Shown piece by piece: positions 30,801-45,800 of a stretch of 64,000 bases of DNA. A program made the position numbers and the translations under genes. Under the pieces are notes generated by a model. That model had not been told where the DNA came from, did not search any database, and saw nothing but the letters and a program-made list of their open reading frames with translations. How positions within the stretch are numbered: position 1 is the stretch's first letter; every line of letters starts with the position of its first letter. The stretch lies in contig JAKTNV010000001.1 of NCBI GenBank assembly GCA_022747635.1, forward strand, positions 43,681,946 to 43,745,945, read 5' to 3'. This DNA comes from Hetaerina americana. Its lineage: Eukaryota > Arthropoda > Insecta > Odonata > Calopterygidae.

Positions 30801-33800
30801 CATAACTAAAGCCTGCATGGCTAATGAAACCGAAAGAACTCCAAAGCTCTGTTGACTAAACATAAGAGGAAAACAGTATAGCAACCAAAAATTAGAGATA
30901 CAGCTAGAGACACCAATATTTTAGATATTATGAACCAACCATTAGAAAACTTTTATCTAAGTCAACTTACGCTTTCATTAAGTTGACTCTTCCTGACCCC
31001 TCCCTCACTTTACTTGGAGACTTTCCCTTATCATCTTTGCTAGAAATAGGTCCCAATTTTTCAGAGGAAGCCGGAGGCAACTGTGCTTGGAGTCCTGACA
31101 GCAACACCCACACACCAATCATCATATGATTTTGCAATATCTGGAAGAGTATTAAGTAAATTAAATTTAAAAAACGTATATTGAAAGAAACAAGAACATA
31201 AAAAGAATTTTCAACGGCTCATTACTTGAAAGAAGACAGTTCGCTCAACTTACATGGCCTCCAGCACGAGGAGAATCTCCTATGACAGTTGATACAAGTG
31301 AGAATACTTCCAGAGCCCTCACTACAATGGCAGCCTCACAGGCATCAACTTCTTCCTCCTTTGGGCCCTGGGGCTGCTGTTGGGTGTTCTTGGAAAGTGT
31401 TGGAGCAGGGGAAGCAGCCGGTGGAGGCGGTGGAGGTGGTTGAGATGGGGGAGAACCCAAAATACCAGCTGCTGTGGCCACTGTGAGGGCTGCATAGAGG
31501 CATGCTGATGACAACACTGAGAGACGAGATAAACGTGATGCACTTAAAGGCTCCAGAACTGGTATTGAAATGGCATTTAAAGCTGAAGTCATATCTTCAA
31601 GGAGGAGCTGTAAACTGCAACATGAATGAAAATAAAAATAAATTGATTATACTAAAAGCCTAGTAGTTATAATAAAACGAAGTGGCTATACATAACACAA
31701 TCTCCCTTAACTTAATCATGCATATTATAACAAAACGATTAACCAAACGTCATCATCTCATGAAAATAAATTAGGGATAATACATTTTGCAAGATGGATG
31801 CTACTTTTTGTAATAAAACTATTACAATAGGCTTTTTGGTTTAAAAATTATTCTGGTCAAAAATTGTAACAGCAGTATTGGAACCTCCAAAATTTATTTC
31901 TAAATACTGGCAAAACACATTGGTACAAAGCATAAAATTGTAATGCTAATAGCCATGATATTCCCTGCATGTAGCACCCTATTTGATTCATTATGGTTCC
32001 CGCCTATGTTGCATTTTAAAGTTCCATGGCCCAAATTTAACAGTTACACCTTCAGTTAACCTGGACCAAAACATGCAAAAGAAAAACCAATGGGGTACCT
32101 ACAATGTTAGGAACTCAAAAGCTAATTCCATCTATTGTTAGCATTAAAGGCAGTAGACATGGTGAAAAACTTACCAAGAGCGGACTGTAAGAGCCTCAGC
32201 GTGTGAGGTAGGCAGATTAAACACCTTTTTGGTAATTAGATCTGTGAATTTTACAACATAACGCGCAAGGAAGGGCAATGATGTACAACAGACACTTAAT
32301 ATCACATCCCCACCTCCTAAGGACTGTAGACTCAGGGTGTTTGTTTGAATGAAGAGTTCCTGAAACAGATTAAAATATGACTTTCATTAATAATTCAGTT
32401 TTAATCATTGAGGAAAATGAAAAATCATATGCAATATAAAATAAAAGGATTTCTCAAATGTAAATTGAAATATAAAAATTTCCATCAATTCCTCTCTCAG
32501 GAATAAAGAATCTTAAATTTTTATGGGCACCCTTGGGGATACTAAAGTACCCAACTATGGAGTGTTCTACTTCTAAACTCCAGAATATATTTAAGTTATA
32601 TGATAAGTATTAATGGTGGAATCGATTACATTAAAACAATTTTCTTGCTGTTTATAATAGGTGACACACACCAGGAAACAATCGCATCCATGACTTAAAT
32701 AACAAGATTGTTTCACCCGAACTCTCTGTTGAGAAGAGTCCCATTCAATTTCTTCTGACCCATTTGAAATGTCTGGAGTGAAACAATGACCAACGAGCAG
32801 AAAAGCCATAAAGATCATTCAACAGCACCCTAGCAAACTAAAAAGGCAGTAAACAAGACCCTACAATACAGCATAAGACTTGTGGGCAGCAAAACAAAAG
32901 TACACAAAAGATTCAATTTTTCTAATAACAAATGTGTGTTTAGTTAGGTGAATGTTCTAAGGTCTAGCACAAGAGTCCTTTTACCAGCATAGTCCAATTA
33001 GGCAGATTTATCCAGCTAACCACTCAACTTTAGTTACTTTGATACGGTATATTAAGTTCAGTTCAAGCCTAGAAGGATCATTTATATTTCAAGTAACACT
33101 GACTTAACATACTTGGCAAAGGGGAAGGACAACACATAACAGGTAAGGAATAAGCCAGCAGGTCAGGCCAATTGCATACCTCTTAGAGTTGATGAAATGG
33201 TAATTCAAAGAAAAGACCATATCCCAAAATAAACAGTAACCTAGAAGTAACCAGGCATCTACAATTTGTGACTAATACAAGCATTCGTGGCATACTACTT
33301 TACCCTATTCTACTGCCAAATATCACGTTTAATTCAGGATGAAAGCTAAAATATTGCTCAATTCCCATATTTATCAGCTTATTTCCATTAGAATTGTGGT
33401 GGAATGAGAAATAATACAAAGTCATTGACTTACCATTCCTTGTAATGTCAACAACAGATGCGTAATGGTATTTAGTTTCATAAACATTACAAAAATATCC
33501 TTCAGTTCAAATAGAATAGAACTCTGCCAAGGTAGAATGAATTGGCAGACCAAAAAGAAAACATTTTTACACAGAAGCTTCAATCAAGAATAAACGTGCA
33601 TTTTTTCTAGATACTTAAGTTTTGTATAACTTAAGCCAAGCAAATTTAACTTAAATAGTACCTTAACTTCAACAACAGGATCCACTTCATCTACTTCCTG
33701 TTTTGTGTCATCTCTCACAGGAAAGCCAACAGACATTTCTGGTTGGCGTAAACAGCTGGAATCAGTTACAGGCATAGTAAGTAAATCAGTAATAGCGGTA

Positions 33801-36800
33801 GAAAGCTCCAAATTAGCTCTCTTATGATGCTCCTTTGTGCCTGATGATGAACCTTGCCCTTGAGACGGGGTAGAGGATTCCTTATCAGCAGCTGAAATAT
33901 AATGTATTAAAATACAATGTTACAATCCAATAGAAATTCAAGATCTTAAACCCCATGACTACTAACAATCAGTGAGAAGGCATTGTAAGGGGGAAGGTTG
34001 AATGAAATTCACAAAATGCGATTGGCTACAAAATGTATTTCTTATTATATTTATTTTCCTCGATTCTATGCACCAACTCATCAGTCAAAATGGAAGGTCT
34101 TCCACTCCTCTATTTGTCATGAAAATTTGTTCCGTCTCCACTAAACTCCTTACACCACTTAAACACACTCGTTTTGTTCATAAAACCTTCACTGTAAACC
34201 ATTTTGAATTGGTATAAAAATTTTGGTATGTGTTACTCCTTCCACAAGGAGGAAGTAGATCACAGCACGTGGCTCACACCAGGTGGTATTTCTTACCAAC
34301 ATCTTTCACGCAACGGGACACTACAATGACAGTTTGCATACTACCGTGTTCCTGCGATGCTTGTTCTGGTTAGGAAATCTCCCTCTACCCCTCAGTGATC
34401 CAAACCTCAAAAAAGATGAAACCAGAGTCCATTAAGGTCAAAACATACTTCCTGAACATGCCTCACAAGTGCACGCTAGATCAGCCATGCTTGCACCTTG
34501 TTCTTGCTTTTCAGTGATTTTACTTTTCCTTTCTACAGTTATTTTTATTCTCTTAAGGCTGTCTTCTAGTGGATATTTCTTTAGGGTCATTTTAAAACTA
34601 TGCAGAAAATATTATTAAACTTTCATAAAGAAAGCTACAAATACTATGCAAGATTACAAGTATGGCAAAGTGTGCGACCACTAGCGATACTGAGATGCTA
34701 GCTGAAAGAGCTCAAAACATGAAACTAAATTGGTAGGCATGGAATCATTCAGGGCACTACTCTATCTTCATCAGTCATTATGCAAAGAGCCACTTGTTAA
34801 GAGAGTCATTTCTGGTCAAAATGTTTTTGGTTGTCATGAGAATTACTTGCTATGCAAGGTGCTGGTTAAGCGAGGTTCCCATCTAATATGGATTGATTTT
34901 ACACACTCATCCTTATTTTCATTAGTAAGGAACACTATATACATCATTAATTCAAAACTTTCAAAATTTATACGGAGGGAGGTACAGATAAACAGAATGT
35001 ATATTTTACTGCTGTTAAAGTCTTCACTTCTATTGGGCATCCTGCAGCACACATTTTTATTCATGCAGATAAAAAACATATTATGCATCATAAATGCCTT
35101 AGTTTTAGAGAATAAAAAAAATCAACTTTATATAATGCACTTTAGGTCAGTATATACCACACACAGTGTAAATGACAAAAATAATATCAAACATCTCCAA
35201 TTCAACCAATTATATTAATCATTACTTTATTATGAATTTAAAAAGTTGCCATTCTTTCGTATTTACTCCAATAATCTTTCTTTTCACCTAACCTGAATTA
35301 AATTAATATATGATACTCAACTGATAATTTACAAGACCATATAACTAATATAAGTAAGTGTTTTAATAATAATTAAATTAAAAAGATAGAAAATAGATTT
35401 GTACCTGAGGAAGGTGGAGGAATAGGACAGGTACGTATATGCGCTGGAAGTCGAGCTCCTTTCATCACAGCTGTTAATGCAGTTTGATCAGCACGGGAGA
35501 GCATACTGGTACCACTACAGAGTGCCCGAAGAGGCAATAGTAACTCAGATGCTAAGGCCAGTGGTGGCGTTGAGCCAGATGTATGGCCTCCAGTAATAGT
35601 CCCTGGGGGGTTAGCATTTTCTAATGCTTTCAGTCTTCCCAAGATGTATCGCATAAGTATTCTTGAAGCAGAACATACAGCTCCCATTTGACTCCTTTGG
35701 ACTGAAACAATAAATGGTAAAAATCACAGAACTCAACACCTCGAGAAGTCAATGTAAAAATAACAATAAGATGAATAAATGCATCAGACACAGTTTAAGA
35801 CATAAGCTTGTTTAAACAAATGATGGAAGAGGAAATCAATTGGAAGAGCAAAAAAGATTAAATGTATCAGAGAATTGTGAGGAGAGCTGCATGAATCCCA
35901 TCCTGGCAAAGAATTGTCTGTATAGAATCAACTCTCATAATTACTGTCCTGACATGATACATTTATAGAGTGTACCTCCAGTTACATAAGTATACATATT
36001 ACACATTGAAACACTGTAAAGTTAGCCATACTGCTGTGATGATTAGTATTGGTAAGACAACACACTATATGATTATTTAATCCCGTTGCTGAGGGGAAAT
36101 ACTGGGATATGAGCATTAAAATATTGTGTTAGAGTTGCTGATTTGAGGTATGCAAACGATGAGGAGAATAGCAGAAAGTTGAGAGAATATAAAATGGTCA
36201 ATCAGCTATTAAATGCTATAAGAAAAATTCATGAAACTAATGAAAATTTAAGATGTATAAGAATGAATGGGATTGCAGTGGACTGCTTTGAAGTAAGGAA
36301 TGGTGACTAAGATGAAGGAAGGAAGGAGTGATACCTCCAATGCTCATAATTTTTAAAGATGTGTAAGAGACAAATATGATAAGGATAAAATACGGAATGT
36401 GTACGTGATGCACTTGCAATAATACAGGGTACAGCAGCATCATTTGCTGATATGAAATGAGCATATAATGCTGCCGTACAGCTATTGAATATTTTGCCAG
36501 CAATCAGTTGTTTTTGGGCTCTCTCAAAGGCATTTTCACAATTACATCCGTGAAATAAATTTTGTGACAATAAAATAGGGGATAAATGTTTTTTAAAAAA
36601 GCATTTTTCTCAAAAGTGATCAGAATGTATGAACTGAATCAAAGTTGCTCTATACGTCTCATTCAACTCAAATGATCTTCGTGCACATATCACCAGTTTG
36701 TCTGTTTGTAACATCATCAGATATAGGAATCATTTTTTAAAAGCTTTGTGTAAAACAGTTCAACAGGCCACAGGACAACATCAACAATGAACACATATTT

Positions 36801-39800
36801 ATAAAAATCTGAGGAAAACTATTATATTTATTTTATAAGAGACACAATAATAAGTATTATTGAAAGTACCACCATAACAGGATATAAATAAAGGAATACA
36901 TTTAGGTAAAGTTTTCTAAGCATCCGTGGTGCTATTAAGCTTCAAATTTAATGATAATCTCCATTCATATTACAAAAATGAATGTACATGATGTTTCTTG
37001 GACTAGATGGGAAAGAATAATATTTTCATGTTTAATTTCATGCACACCAATGGTCCCTTCTTAATTATGGTTGTTCCACATCAAACCATTTCTGTTCAAA
37101 TTACAGTCTAATGTTTTCTAAAACGACGTTACTCACTTGAGGTAGAGCTGGAGCTGATGTAATCTGCAGCCAAGATGGCAAATGATGTATAGAAGGGCTC
37201 ATATTCAGGATCATGCTTGATGAATTCATTCTCACTGAAAACAATATCAAAGAATTAAAATACTTATAGCAGAAGTGCATTCTTATTATTTGGTAATCTA
37301 CCACCTAAGGTAAACTTCATTTCTAAGCCTTGCCCAACAAGACTACCCGGCAACTTATACTACTCCCTATAAACTTCAACCTTTTTCAATTCCAAAAATA
37401 TATACCATAGATAATAGAAAAAAATTGAGTTTATTATTTCTTTATACCAACATTTTTAAGATATTCCATGATGCTTATCCAGTGTAATGGATTGCATTGA
37501 GAGTTGATGAGTTTACCGGAGTTGAGTATTTTAAAACTTTCAGAGAGCCTCCCTAATTTATACCACTTAGCACCAATGGATTGAATTTTTAAACAAAATA
37601 ACTTAAGCTAACCTCTATCTAAGAATTTTGCTGTCCAACAGAAAAATATTGGACAGTATTACCATTTCTCATACTGAATGAAAATTTTCAACATTTCTGG
37701 AACATTAGCACTGAAAAAGGGAATTAAGATTGAGCATCATTATTATTAGGTGGTAACCTAATATATTCAAGGTTGGTTTTGGACAGGGATGGACACAAAC
37801 TTACCCACTAATACTGGAGACACTAATATTTGTAGATTCACCAAGTAAGCCAAAAATTGACCCACCACAGTGCAACAAACTGTTGTTTAATTCCACATTT
37901 TTTCTATACCCCTTCATTTCACTTAACATGCCTATCCCACACTACATGAACCTGGTCTTCAACTCTACAACTCCCGTTCTCCCTTTATTCCATCCTCATC
38001 ACTAACTTATTCCAACCCCTATCTAATTGATGCCCTTCAATTTGTACATTTCACTTGGCCTTCTTCTTTCTTGAGAACCTCATACCCTTTGTTAAGAATA
38101 TAACAAATGCACCCTAATCGTACCCCATGTACCTTTCTATTAGTTATCTTATTACTGCTATGCCATCACACATACCTCTTTCCTTCCAGAATCCAAACTG
38201 ATCACCTCTCCAAGTTAACATTAGCCCATAATGCCATCCTATCATTCATTAACCTACGCCACACTTTAACTGCCACTGAAATCAAATTTTATTTTATAGT
38301 CATTGGATATGGCTGCCTCAACTCTTTTTGGGAACTGGAACAGATTTAACAAATTATTTCAGCCTAATTCCTCCCTCGTAAATGTAAAAAATTAGGACAT
38401 AAAACCTCTCTGCTCCACATTATCCGGAAGCCTACATGTAGTTTAAAGGGAATGTCTTCCATCTCCATGGCCCTATTTGATGCAATTCCCTTTTTGCTCT
38501 TTCTATCTTGCCATTAGGTATGCCTAAGCTATCCTTATCCACATAATTCTCTTTCTACATATAAGCTTGCTGACTTATTATATTCACCATATAGTTCCTA
38601 TATATATTCTTTATCTCTCTCCTGTCTTTCCAGGTTCAATTGGCAACTTTCCTGCCATATCCTTAACAATGTGCATCAATTTTCACCTCTTGTTTCCTCA
38701 TATATCTTTACCTTTCTGTACAATGCACTAATTTCACCATTCCTTTCTGAACTCTTCATGTCCTGGCACCTCAACTATGAGTCTTTCACTCAATTAATTT
38801 CCCATCTCAGTTTATTATGCATCTCCATGTACTTTCTTCTAGCTAATTCCATGTTTACTTTCTTCTATTTCCTTCTCTCATCTTTCTTCCTAATCATCTT
38901 ATCAATAATCCTTTTATTTCCTTTTCCAGTTAACTTTTCCTAGTTTTATTTGCCACTTTTAATATCTCTTTCATTTATGTTCTCATTTTCCTTCTCCTGC
39001 ATTCATCTCCCTTTCCTCTACAGCCAGCTAATATTCGTTTCTTGATGTTCCAGTTAATCCTTCCAGAATCCCATTGCAAGGGGCATTTCTTGTGCGACAA
39101 AAAGGGTATCGGGGAAAGCCAGAATAAATATGACGAGTCTTACCAAAACAATCATATTACATCAGTCATATTACACCTTTTACATAGTAGTAGTAGTTTT
39201 GAGGGGAGGCGACCGACAGCTGAGGTCATTTGCGCCTTAGGGGATGGACAGGAAAGGATGAAGGGTGGAGAGAAACCCGGCATCGGCATTAGCCTACTCT
39301 TTATGAAAGGCGCCAAGGGGTCCGCGGCTTAACGTCCCATCCGACGGACGGCGTACTCACTCAAAGTGCCCTCCACAAAGCACCTCAAGTAGGGATCGAG
39401 ATACCTCTGAAAATTATTCAACACCGCCGGGATTTGAACCCGGGCCCTCTGGGTGGGAAGCCAGTACGTTAGCCCCCGCACCATCTCGATCCCCCCTTTT
39501 ACATAGGTTTAAGCAATACCCTCGGTAAACCAACGCGAGTGTGGACCACATTAGAATGGCAGAACATTACCTGGGACAGGGTAAAGGCAGGTTAGATGCA
39601 GTCATGAGACTTGTAACCCAGGCAGAGCCCTCATCTGTCAGGAAGGGAGGGAGTATCAGGGTGGACGAGGTCACGAAACACGTAACCTAGGCAGAGCCCT
39701 TGTCCGTCAGAAAGGAAGGGATAAGGCAGTGTGGACGCGGTCACGAAACACATAACCTAGGCAGACCCTTGTCCGAAGTTTAGTCAGCAGTAGGACACGC

Positions 39801-42800
39801 TGTCGCAACAAGTGCAACACAGCCGAAGCATCGTGTCCTGCCGGTCACTGCCAGATAACCAACTGACTGCTTTTCGCCCCGCAACTAGGGCTTTTATACC
39901 CAACTTAGGAGCCAGGAGAGGAATACTCTGTCGAATACTTGAAACATTGTGTCTTTGGTCACTTGGGGTACTCGGAGGGGCCAGGGAAGGAATACCATAG
40001 AGCATACTTGCGACAATCCATTATCTAAAATGAGCTCTCTGTTTTGTCCTCTGGAATCTTACATGACACTTCAACAGAACTAAATTATATTCTGAATCCA
40101 CTTCAGCTCTCACAAAATTGTTCAAATTAGTTATGCTATTCCTAAATCTGTACTCAACCATAATATAGTCTACATGATACTTCTATGAATCCTTGAACAT
40201 TCTCTAGTATAGAGTAAAATCTAGCTGAACAAAAAAATATTATTGTGAAAAATGGACTCGCTTAACAAGCTATATTTCACAAAAGGAGTGACAAAATTTC
40301 AGAGTTTAAGAGGACGCCCCCGATAGCTTAACTGGCTAAAGCACTCAACCAGACATTGAAGGATCTGTGTTCAAATCCCGGTCAAGGCGAATGATTTTTA
40401 CATCCTGAAATTGTTGCATTGAGTGACAAGGATATGGGAATTTCCAGAATGTTCCCCTACAGCATTAGTCTGTGTTTAGCACTTGCTCTGCTGAAATCTT
40501 AGTGTTGCTTGTGATCACACATTTTTCTGAACTTGTGTTCAGACATTTTTGGTGATTTTTTTGTTCAAAGAGTAGTAACCATTGCAAAAATATCCCCAAA
40601 GAAAAAACCATGCAAGATGACGGCCATAAGAGAAAAAAATAAATATAAAAATGAAAAGTAAAATCACAGAAAAGCGAGGATGAGGTCTGAGCAAGGCAGA
40701 TCTGGCACACATATATAATCAATCTACATCGAAGATTTGCACTATCCTCAAGAACAAGAAAAAGATTAAAGAGATAAAACCTTCAAAGGGAGTGACAGAA
40801 ATTCTACTCAACAGTTACATACTCTCAATGATGTTGAAAGGTTACTCTCATATGGATAAACAAAAAGCAATAACTATGTGACAGAATTAATCGGATTCTC
40901 ATTTGTGAATACGTACAAGTGATTTTTGCTGACCCTATTAAGAAGATGCCAGAATCATCAATGATCATATTAAAAGAATTTAAAGTAAGCCGTGGATGTT
41001 TTGAGAAGTTTAAGAAAAGAATCAGCATCCGCAGAATTGTGAGGCAGGGCGAAGCAGAAAGCTCCAGCAGAAAGGCAGCAGAGAATTTCACTGGCAATCT
41101 CAAGAAGCTCATACATTTTGAGGGCTACCAGCTGTAACAGACTTTTAATTGTGAGGAAAGGGGTCTCTTTAGGAAAAAGATGCTGAAGCGACTCTATATA
41201 GTAGTAGAAGAAAATGCATTGCCCAGCCACATGCCTACGAAAGACTGTCTCATTCTGCTAATTTGTGCCCATGCAAGCAGGGATTTGAAAACTAAATCAC
41301 TGCTTGTTTACCATTTAGGAACTTCACAAACTTCAATTGGATGAAAAGTCCAGAAGAGCAGGCTAAGTATGATTTGTTTTCAGAAAATCATACTTATTAT
41401 TTTACTTTAAATTAATTTACATGGGAAAAATTGTTTAGCTTGACAAGAATTTTTGCACAAGTAAGATTCTGGTACAAATTATGCTTGTCAAGCAAGGTTC
41501 CACAGTACTGCATGAGGTTTAAACCAAGTTTTAGTTATGATTAAGCCTCATCTCCTATATAACTCTATTGCTTTCTCCCTGGTCATTCCTTGTTCTTTAA
41601 CCACTACCATCTTCCTTGCCTGCCGTATTCCAAACCACCTATTCTATTAATGTTACCTCCCAAGGACACACTCCATTATTTCCTCCCAATTGATTTGACA
41701 CCCTGCCTACTAATACTTTCCTACAGTTACACCATGGCATGTAAACCTGAATAACAAGGTTCTTTGCTTCAGCTTTTACTTCTTATAATATTGCATCAGT
41801 AGCTATTTCTATATATACATAAATAAATAAATATATATACATAAATATATATATATACATAAATAAATATATATATATACATAAATATATATATATATAT
41901 ACATAAATATATATATATATACATAAATATATATATATATATACATAAATATATATATATATACATAAATATATATATACATAAATAAATAAATATATAT
42001 ACATAAATATATATATACATAAATAAATAAATATATATATATATATATGTTATACTTCTTCCCAGCTTTCGTTCAATATCACTGCCACCCCTGGCTGACC
42101 CTCTTCCCAATCACTATGTATACTATACATAATTATTCCTTCAATAACCCCTTCTTTTCTTCTATCTCAGTTAGCACTGGCTAAAATATTTATTATTTCC
42201 TCTTTACCAACTGGTTTTATATTTTCTAATATCCTTGTCCTAACATCCCAAGTCCTCATTCTTTCCTGCTGCTACTGTAGTTTTTGCTTTGCAAGCATTT
42301 CATGAGATGACTGCAGAAGCTTTACCTCTCCTGCTGCCAGGCACAGCATGCGGTCCAGCAGGGTGGGTCCCATATTTGCCAGGACTCATTCATAATTATG
42401 TCCATCATTAAGTTGGGGGATACATAATTGAGGCAGTTTCTTATTGCCTTCTTCAATAGTGTTTTTCACATGACACTATGATGTGAAATGACAACTTTAG
42501 CATTTTGACTCTGATGTGAAAATTTTCACTTTATTGCATTTCATATATATTATAATTGTCAAAATTGCACCTTCAATGGCAATTTTGTAGGTTTCACATC
42601 GGTAACCCTAATTTATCCACAGAAAAACTATCAGGTAATCAGGTTGGCTTGCTTCCATTCTCTCTGTATGCATGTATATGCATTGCATTCTCTAAGTAGT
42701 TAGGTATTCCAAAAACATATGCATCAATGCCTATTTATGGTTGAAAATGTGCTTCATTGGATGGCTGTCACCACTATTAATTCTGCAGTGTGAAGTTCTA

Positions 42801-45800
42801 TCATGGCATATTTGTCATCATGAAATGAATAGCTGTCATTTGAAAATAACCCATCACCAACAAATATCATTGCAACCAAACTAGTCAAGGAACGAAATTG
42901 AATTCCAATTACAAAGCATAACTTATGAAATTATCAAGCTACTCAATAATAGCAAGTACATAGTTTTTTTCATATTGCTTAATCACCAGTTCCTATAGAA
43001 GAATAGCCTTATTCCATGGGAAAATCATACATTTATGAAACCAGTCCCAATAAGTTTCTATTAAAAGTATTACAATTTTTCATCCATCCCTTCAAAACCC
43101 ATTCCTCCAGTTTGTGCATAGTCTAATGTGAAACTTATAAAAACAGCTTAATAAATCATCAATTAAAAGCTTCAATCACAATTATTGGTAATTTAGCTTT
43201 TCCTGTAATGAGGGCAACAAACAATGAATGGAAGGCAACAATGGCCAACTATTGAATAGGTATTAAAACAATCTGGGTAAATGGGGCTAGCTATTCAAGG
43301 GAAGTTATCTCAACTGTGTTTTACACTACAATATTATCTAATGGACTGGATACCTTAACAAGTAATATATCTTTCCGATTCCTAGTGAAACATTCAGTAA
43401 GCAATTATGGGTGAGGACATAATTAAACAAGTTCAAAAATTATGCATAATTCCACCAACACCTGGTGGATCAGGGACATAACAGTATTATCCCATGTCTA
43501 ATCCTTCCCCAATTGCTGACCTTAATATGTTAACACTATTAAAAGGCTATTTTTATCATTTTTTTCTAGCTTGTACACAACCATTAAGCTATGCCATGCA
43601 CCATGATAATCTCTTCCGTGAACTTAATTCTAATTATTGAGGAGTCCATGATAGTATTATCATAAGAATTAATGACATCACATATATTGACTTACACACT
43701 GATGTTATGCATGAAAGATTTTATGCAGCCACAACATTTTCAAAAATTTCCTATCAATATAGCATTGCAAGGATGTAGTAGTCCAGTGGGTAGAGCACTG
43801 GCCTACAGATCAGAGGTCCAAACAGCTTGGCTCAAACTATAATTTTCGGGTACCACATCTTGACGAGGCACCACAGCTGGTACAAGAAAAGGAATTGCCC
43901 CCTTCCCTGATGTATGAATTGCACACACTATAGGGCTAAGATTGCATGAGCCCTGCCTATCAAATTAACTTTCAGGTTGACAACTACATTTCAGTTTATA
44001 TCGATATGATTGACTGTAATATTTTCCTTTTCCATTAACAATGAACTATAATTGAAAGAATAAACATGGCAACATTTTTATTTCAAGTGAAATTAAGTGG
44101 TCATTATAAATGGAAGGAACTTTTTTGTACACATTGTAATTATATGGAAGATTTTCCCAACTTAACCAGTTACATTATTTATTATATGTGAGAAATCAGA
44201 ACAGTTTTTAAAAGGTATTCTGAAAACACTATGGCAACAAAACAAATGCCATATCCCACTTTGAACATTGAAAAAACAAATTTCCATTAGTCTAAAACCA
44301 ACTCAAGCCTATCGATCAAACTTTCCAATAACGTGGACACTTAATTGAAATCAAATGAAAATGTATAAAAACACCTATATTATAGGCACGAAAAACAATA
44401 ACAAATCTGTCCACATGGGAAGTTGTGAGTAAATATATTGCGCAGTATTGGAAACAATTTGTGAAATATAACTAGAAACATTTTAATGCAAAATCAATCG
44501 TTGAATTTACTTAAAAAAACACGAGCAGATTCGAATTAGATCGTAGATACTTCGGTGGCACGTACAAGGCCAGTCACCTCATATTTGTACCTACATTATT
44601 TTTTAATATATATATATAATCAAACCAAAAATTGAAGTCATATTGTCGATGTTAACCGTCACTTTCCGCAAAAAAACTACTTTCTAACAGTCTTCGCGGA
44701 AGTTTAACCTATCCGGATAAAATTTCCAAACATTAAAAGAATACATTTGCAACAAACATTAGGCAACTCCCTCAATCGCAAGCTGATAAGTTACGTAGTT
44801 TGGTTTGAAAGCGAATTAAACTATCTATTTATAAACCAGTTCACAAATAGTTTATTTGAAATAGCAATTTTTTGTTTACTCTTTTCTGACACGGCAGTAT
44901 GTACAGCAGCACTGGCCATGATAACCCAATCCCGATATTAATTACTCAACAAATATAAGTCTTTATAAAGATGTGTAGTTTTGATATCAAAACACAAGCG
45001 CCTATTCTTCACTTGAAAGCCTGTACTGTAATCCACTTTTCGACATGATTTCCACCGATGTTGAGGCATTTAACATATCGTAAAACCAGCTTCAGTAACA
45101 TTTTCATAAAATTCTGATTGACTAGGCAACTACTGCAGAAGGGTCGTTTTGATATCATCATTGTCTAACGCTGACCAACGAGATGCATTCATGTGTTATA
45201 ATTACAGGAACATGTGGCAGTCACAGCCTGTCTGGCACTAGATCGGCTACAAGGAGAGTGATCAAATTGTTCCCGGCCATATGATGAGATAAGATCATGG
45301 GTTCGACGAGCCACATGTTGACAGGAATTGTCATGATAGAGAAGCTCCCCTAACTGAGAATGTAATGCCTTATATTTTGGATTGCTCTCCGCGGTTGAGT
45401 CATGGGCTCGGAACTGATGTCACCCACAGGCAACAAATTTACGATAACTATCACCCCATGGATTACGACCGCATTCACGCCTTTGGCATGCAGAAAACGA
45501 ATCGGCAAGATTATCATTGGTCTCGGACATTTCAAACTCGCACAGTTAAAGGTAAATACGGACGTGATGGCATTGTGCTACCTAGTAGGTTGCTATTTAA
45601 TGCGCAAGCGCGGATGGACGATCGCAGCGACTATCTTTAAAATGGTACTTAAAATCTCCGTCTCTTACATACGAACAAAATTATACCAAGTTACGAAATG
45701 ACCATACCAAAATCCATAATTTTCCAAAAAAGACGAATGAATTGTTTTCTCTTCTTGGCAAACCAGGCATCAGAATTTATGGACCAAATTAGATCTATCT

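Noticed and set aside
34730..35218. 162-codon plus-strand open frame in UBR4 intron 3
   Set aside because: AT-rich, no recognisable domain or splice context; consistent with a chance frame.
36680..36725. Possible hammerhead or Penelope terminus (CTGATGATGTTACAAAC on the reverse strand)
   Set aside because: The GAAA box and cleavage triplet are missing and no tail motif is near; too decayed to call.
39420..39496. tRNA-like sequences with good A and B boxes (also at 3362, 30130, 40320, 57440)
   Set aside because: They are heads of repeated SINEs with shared bodies and degenerate cloverleaf stems, so not tRNA genes.
41783..42110. Two overlapping minus-strand frames of 73 and 104 codons rich in Tyr/Ile
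   Set aside because: They are translations of the AT microsatellite and part of a LINE remnant.
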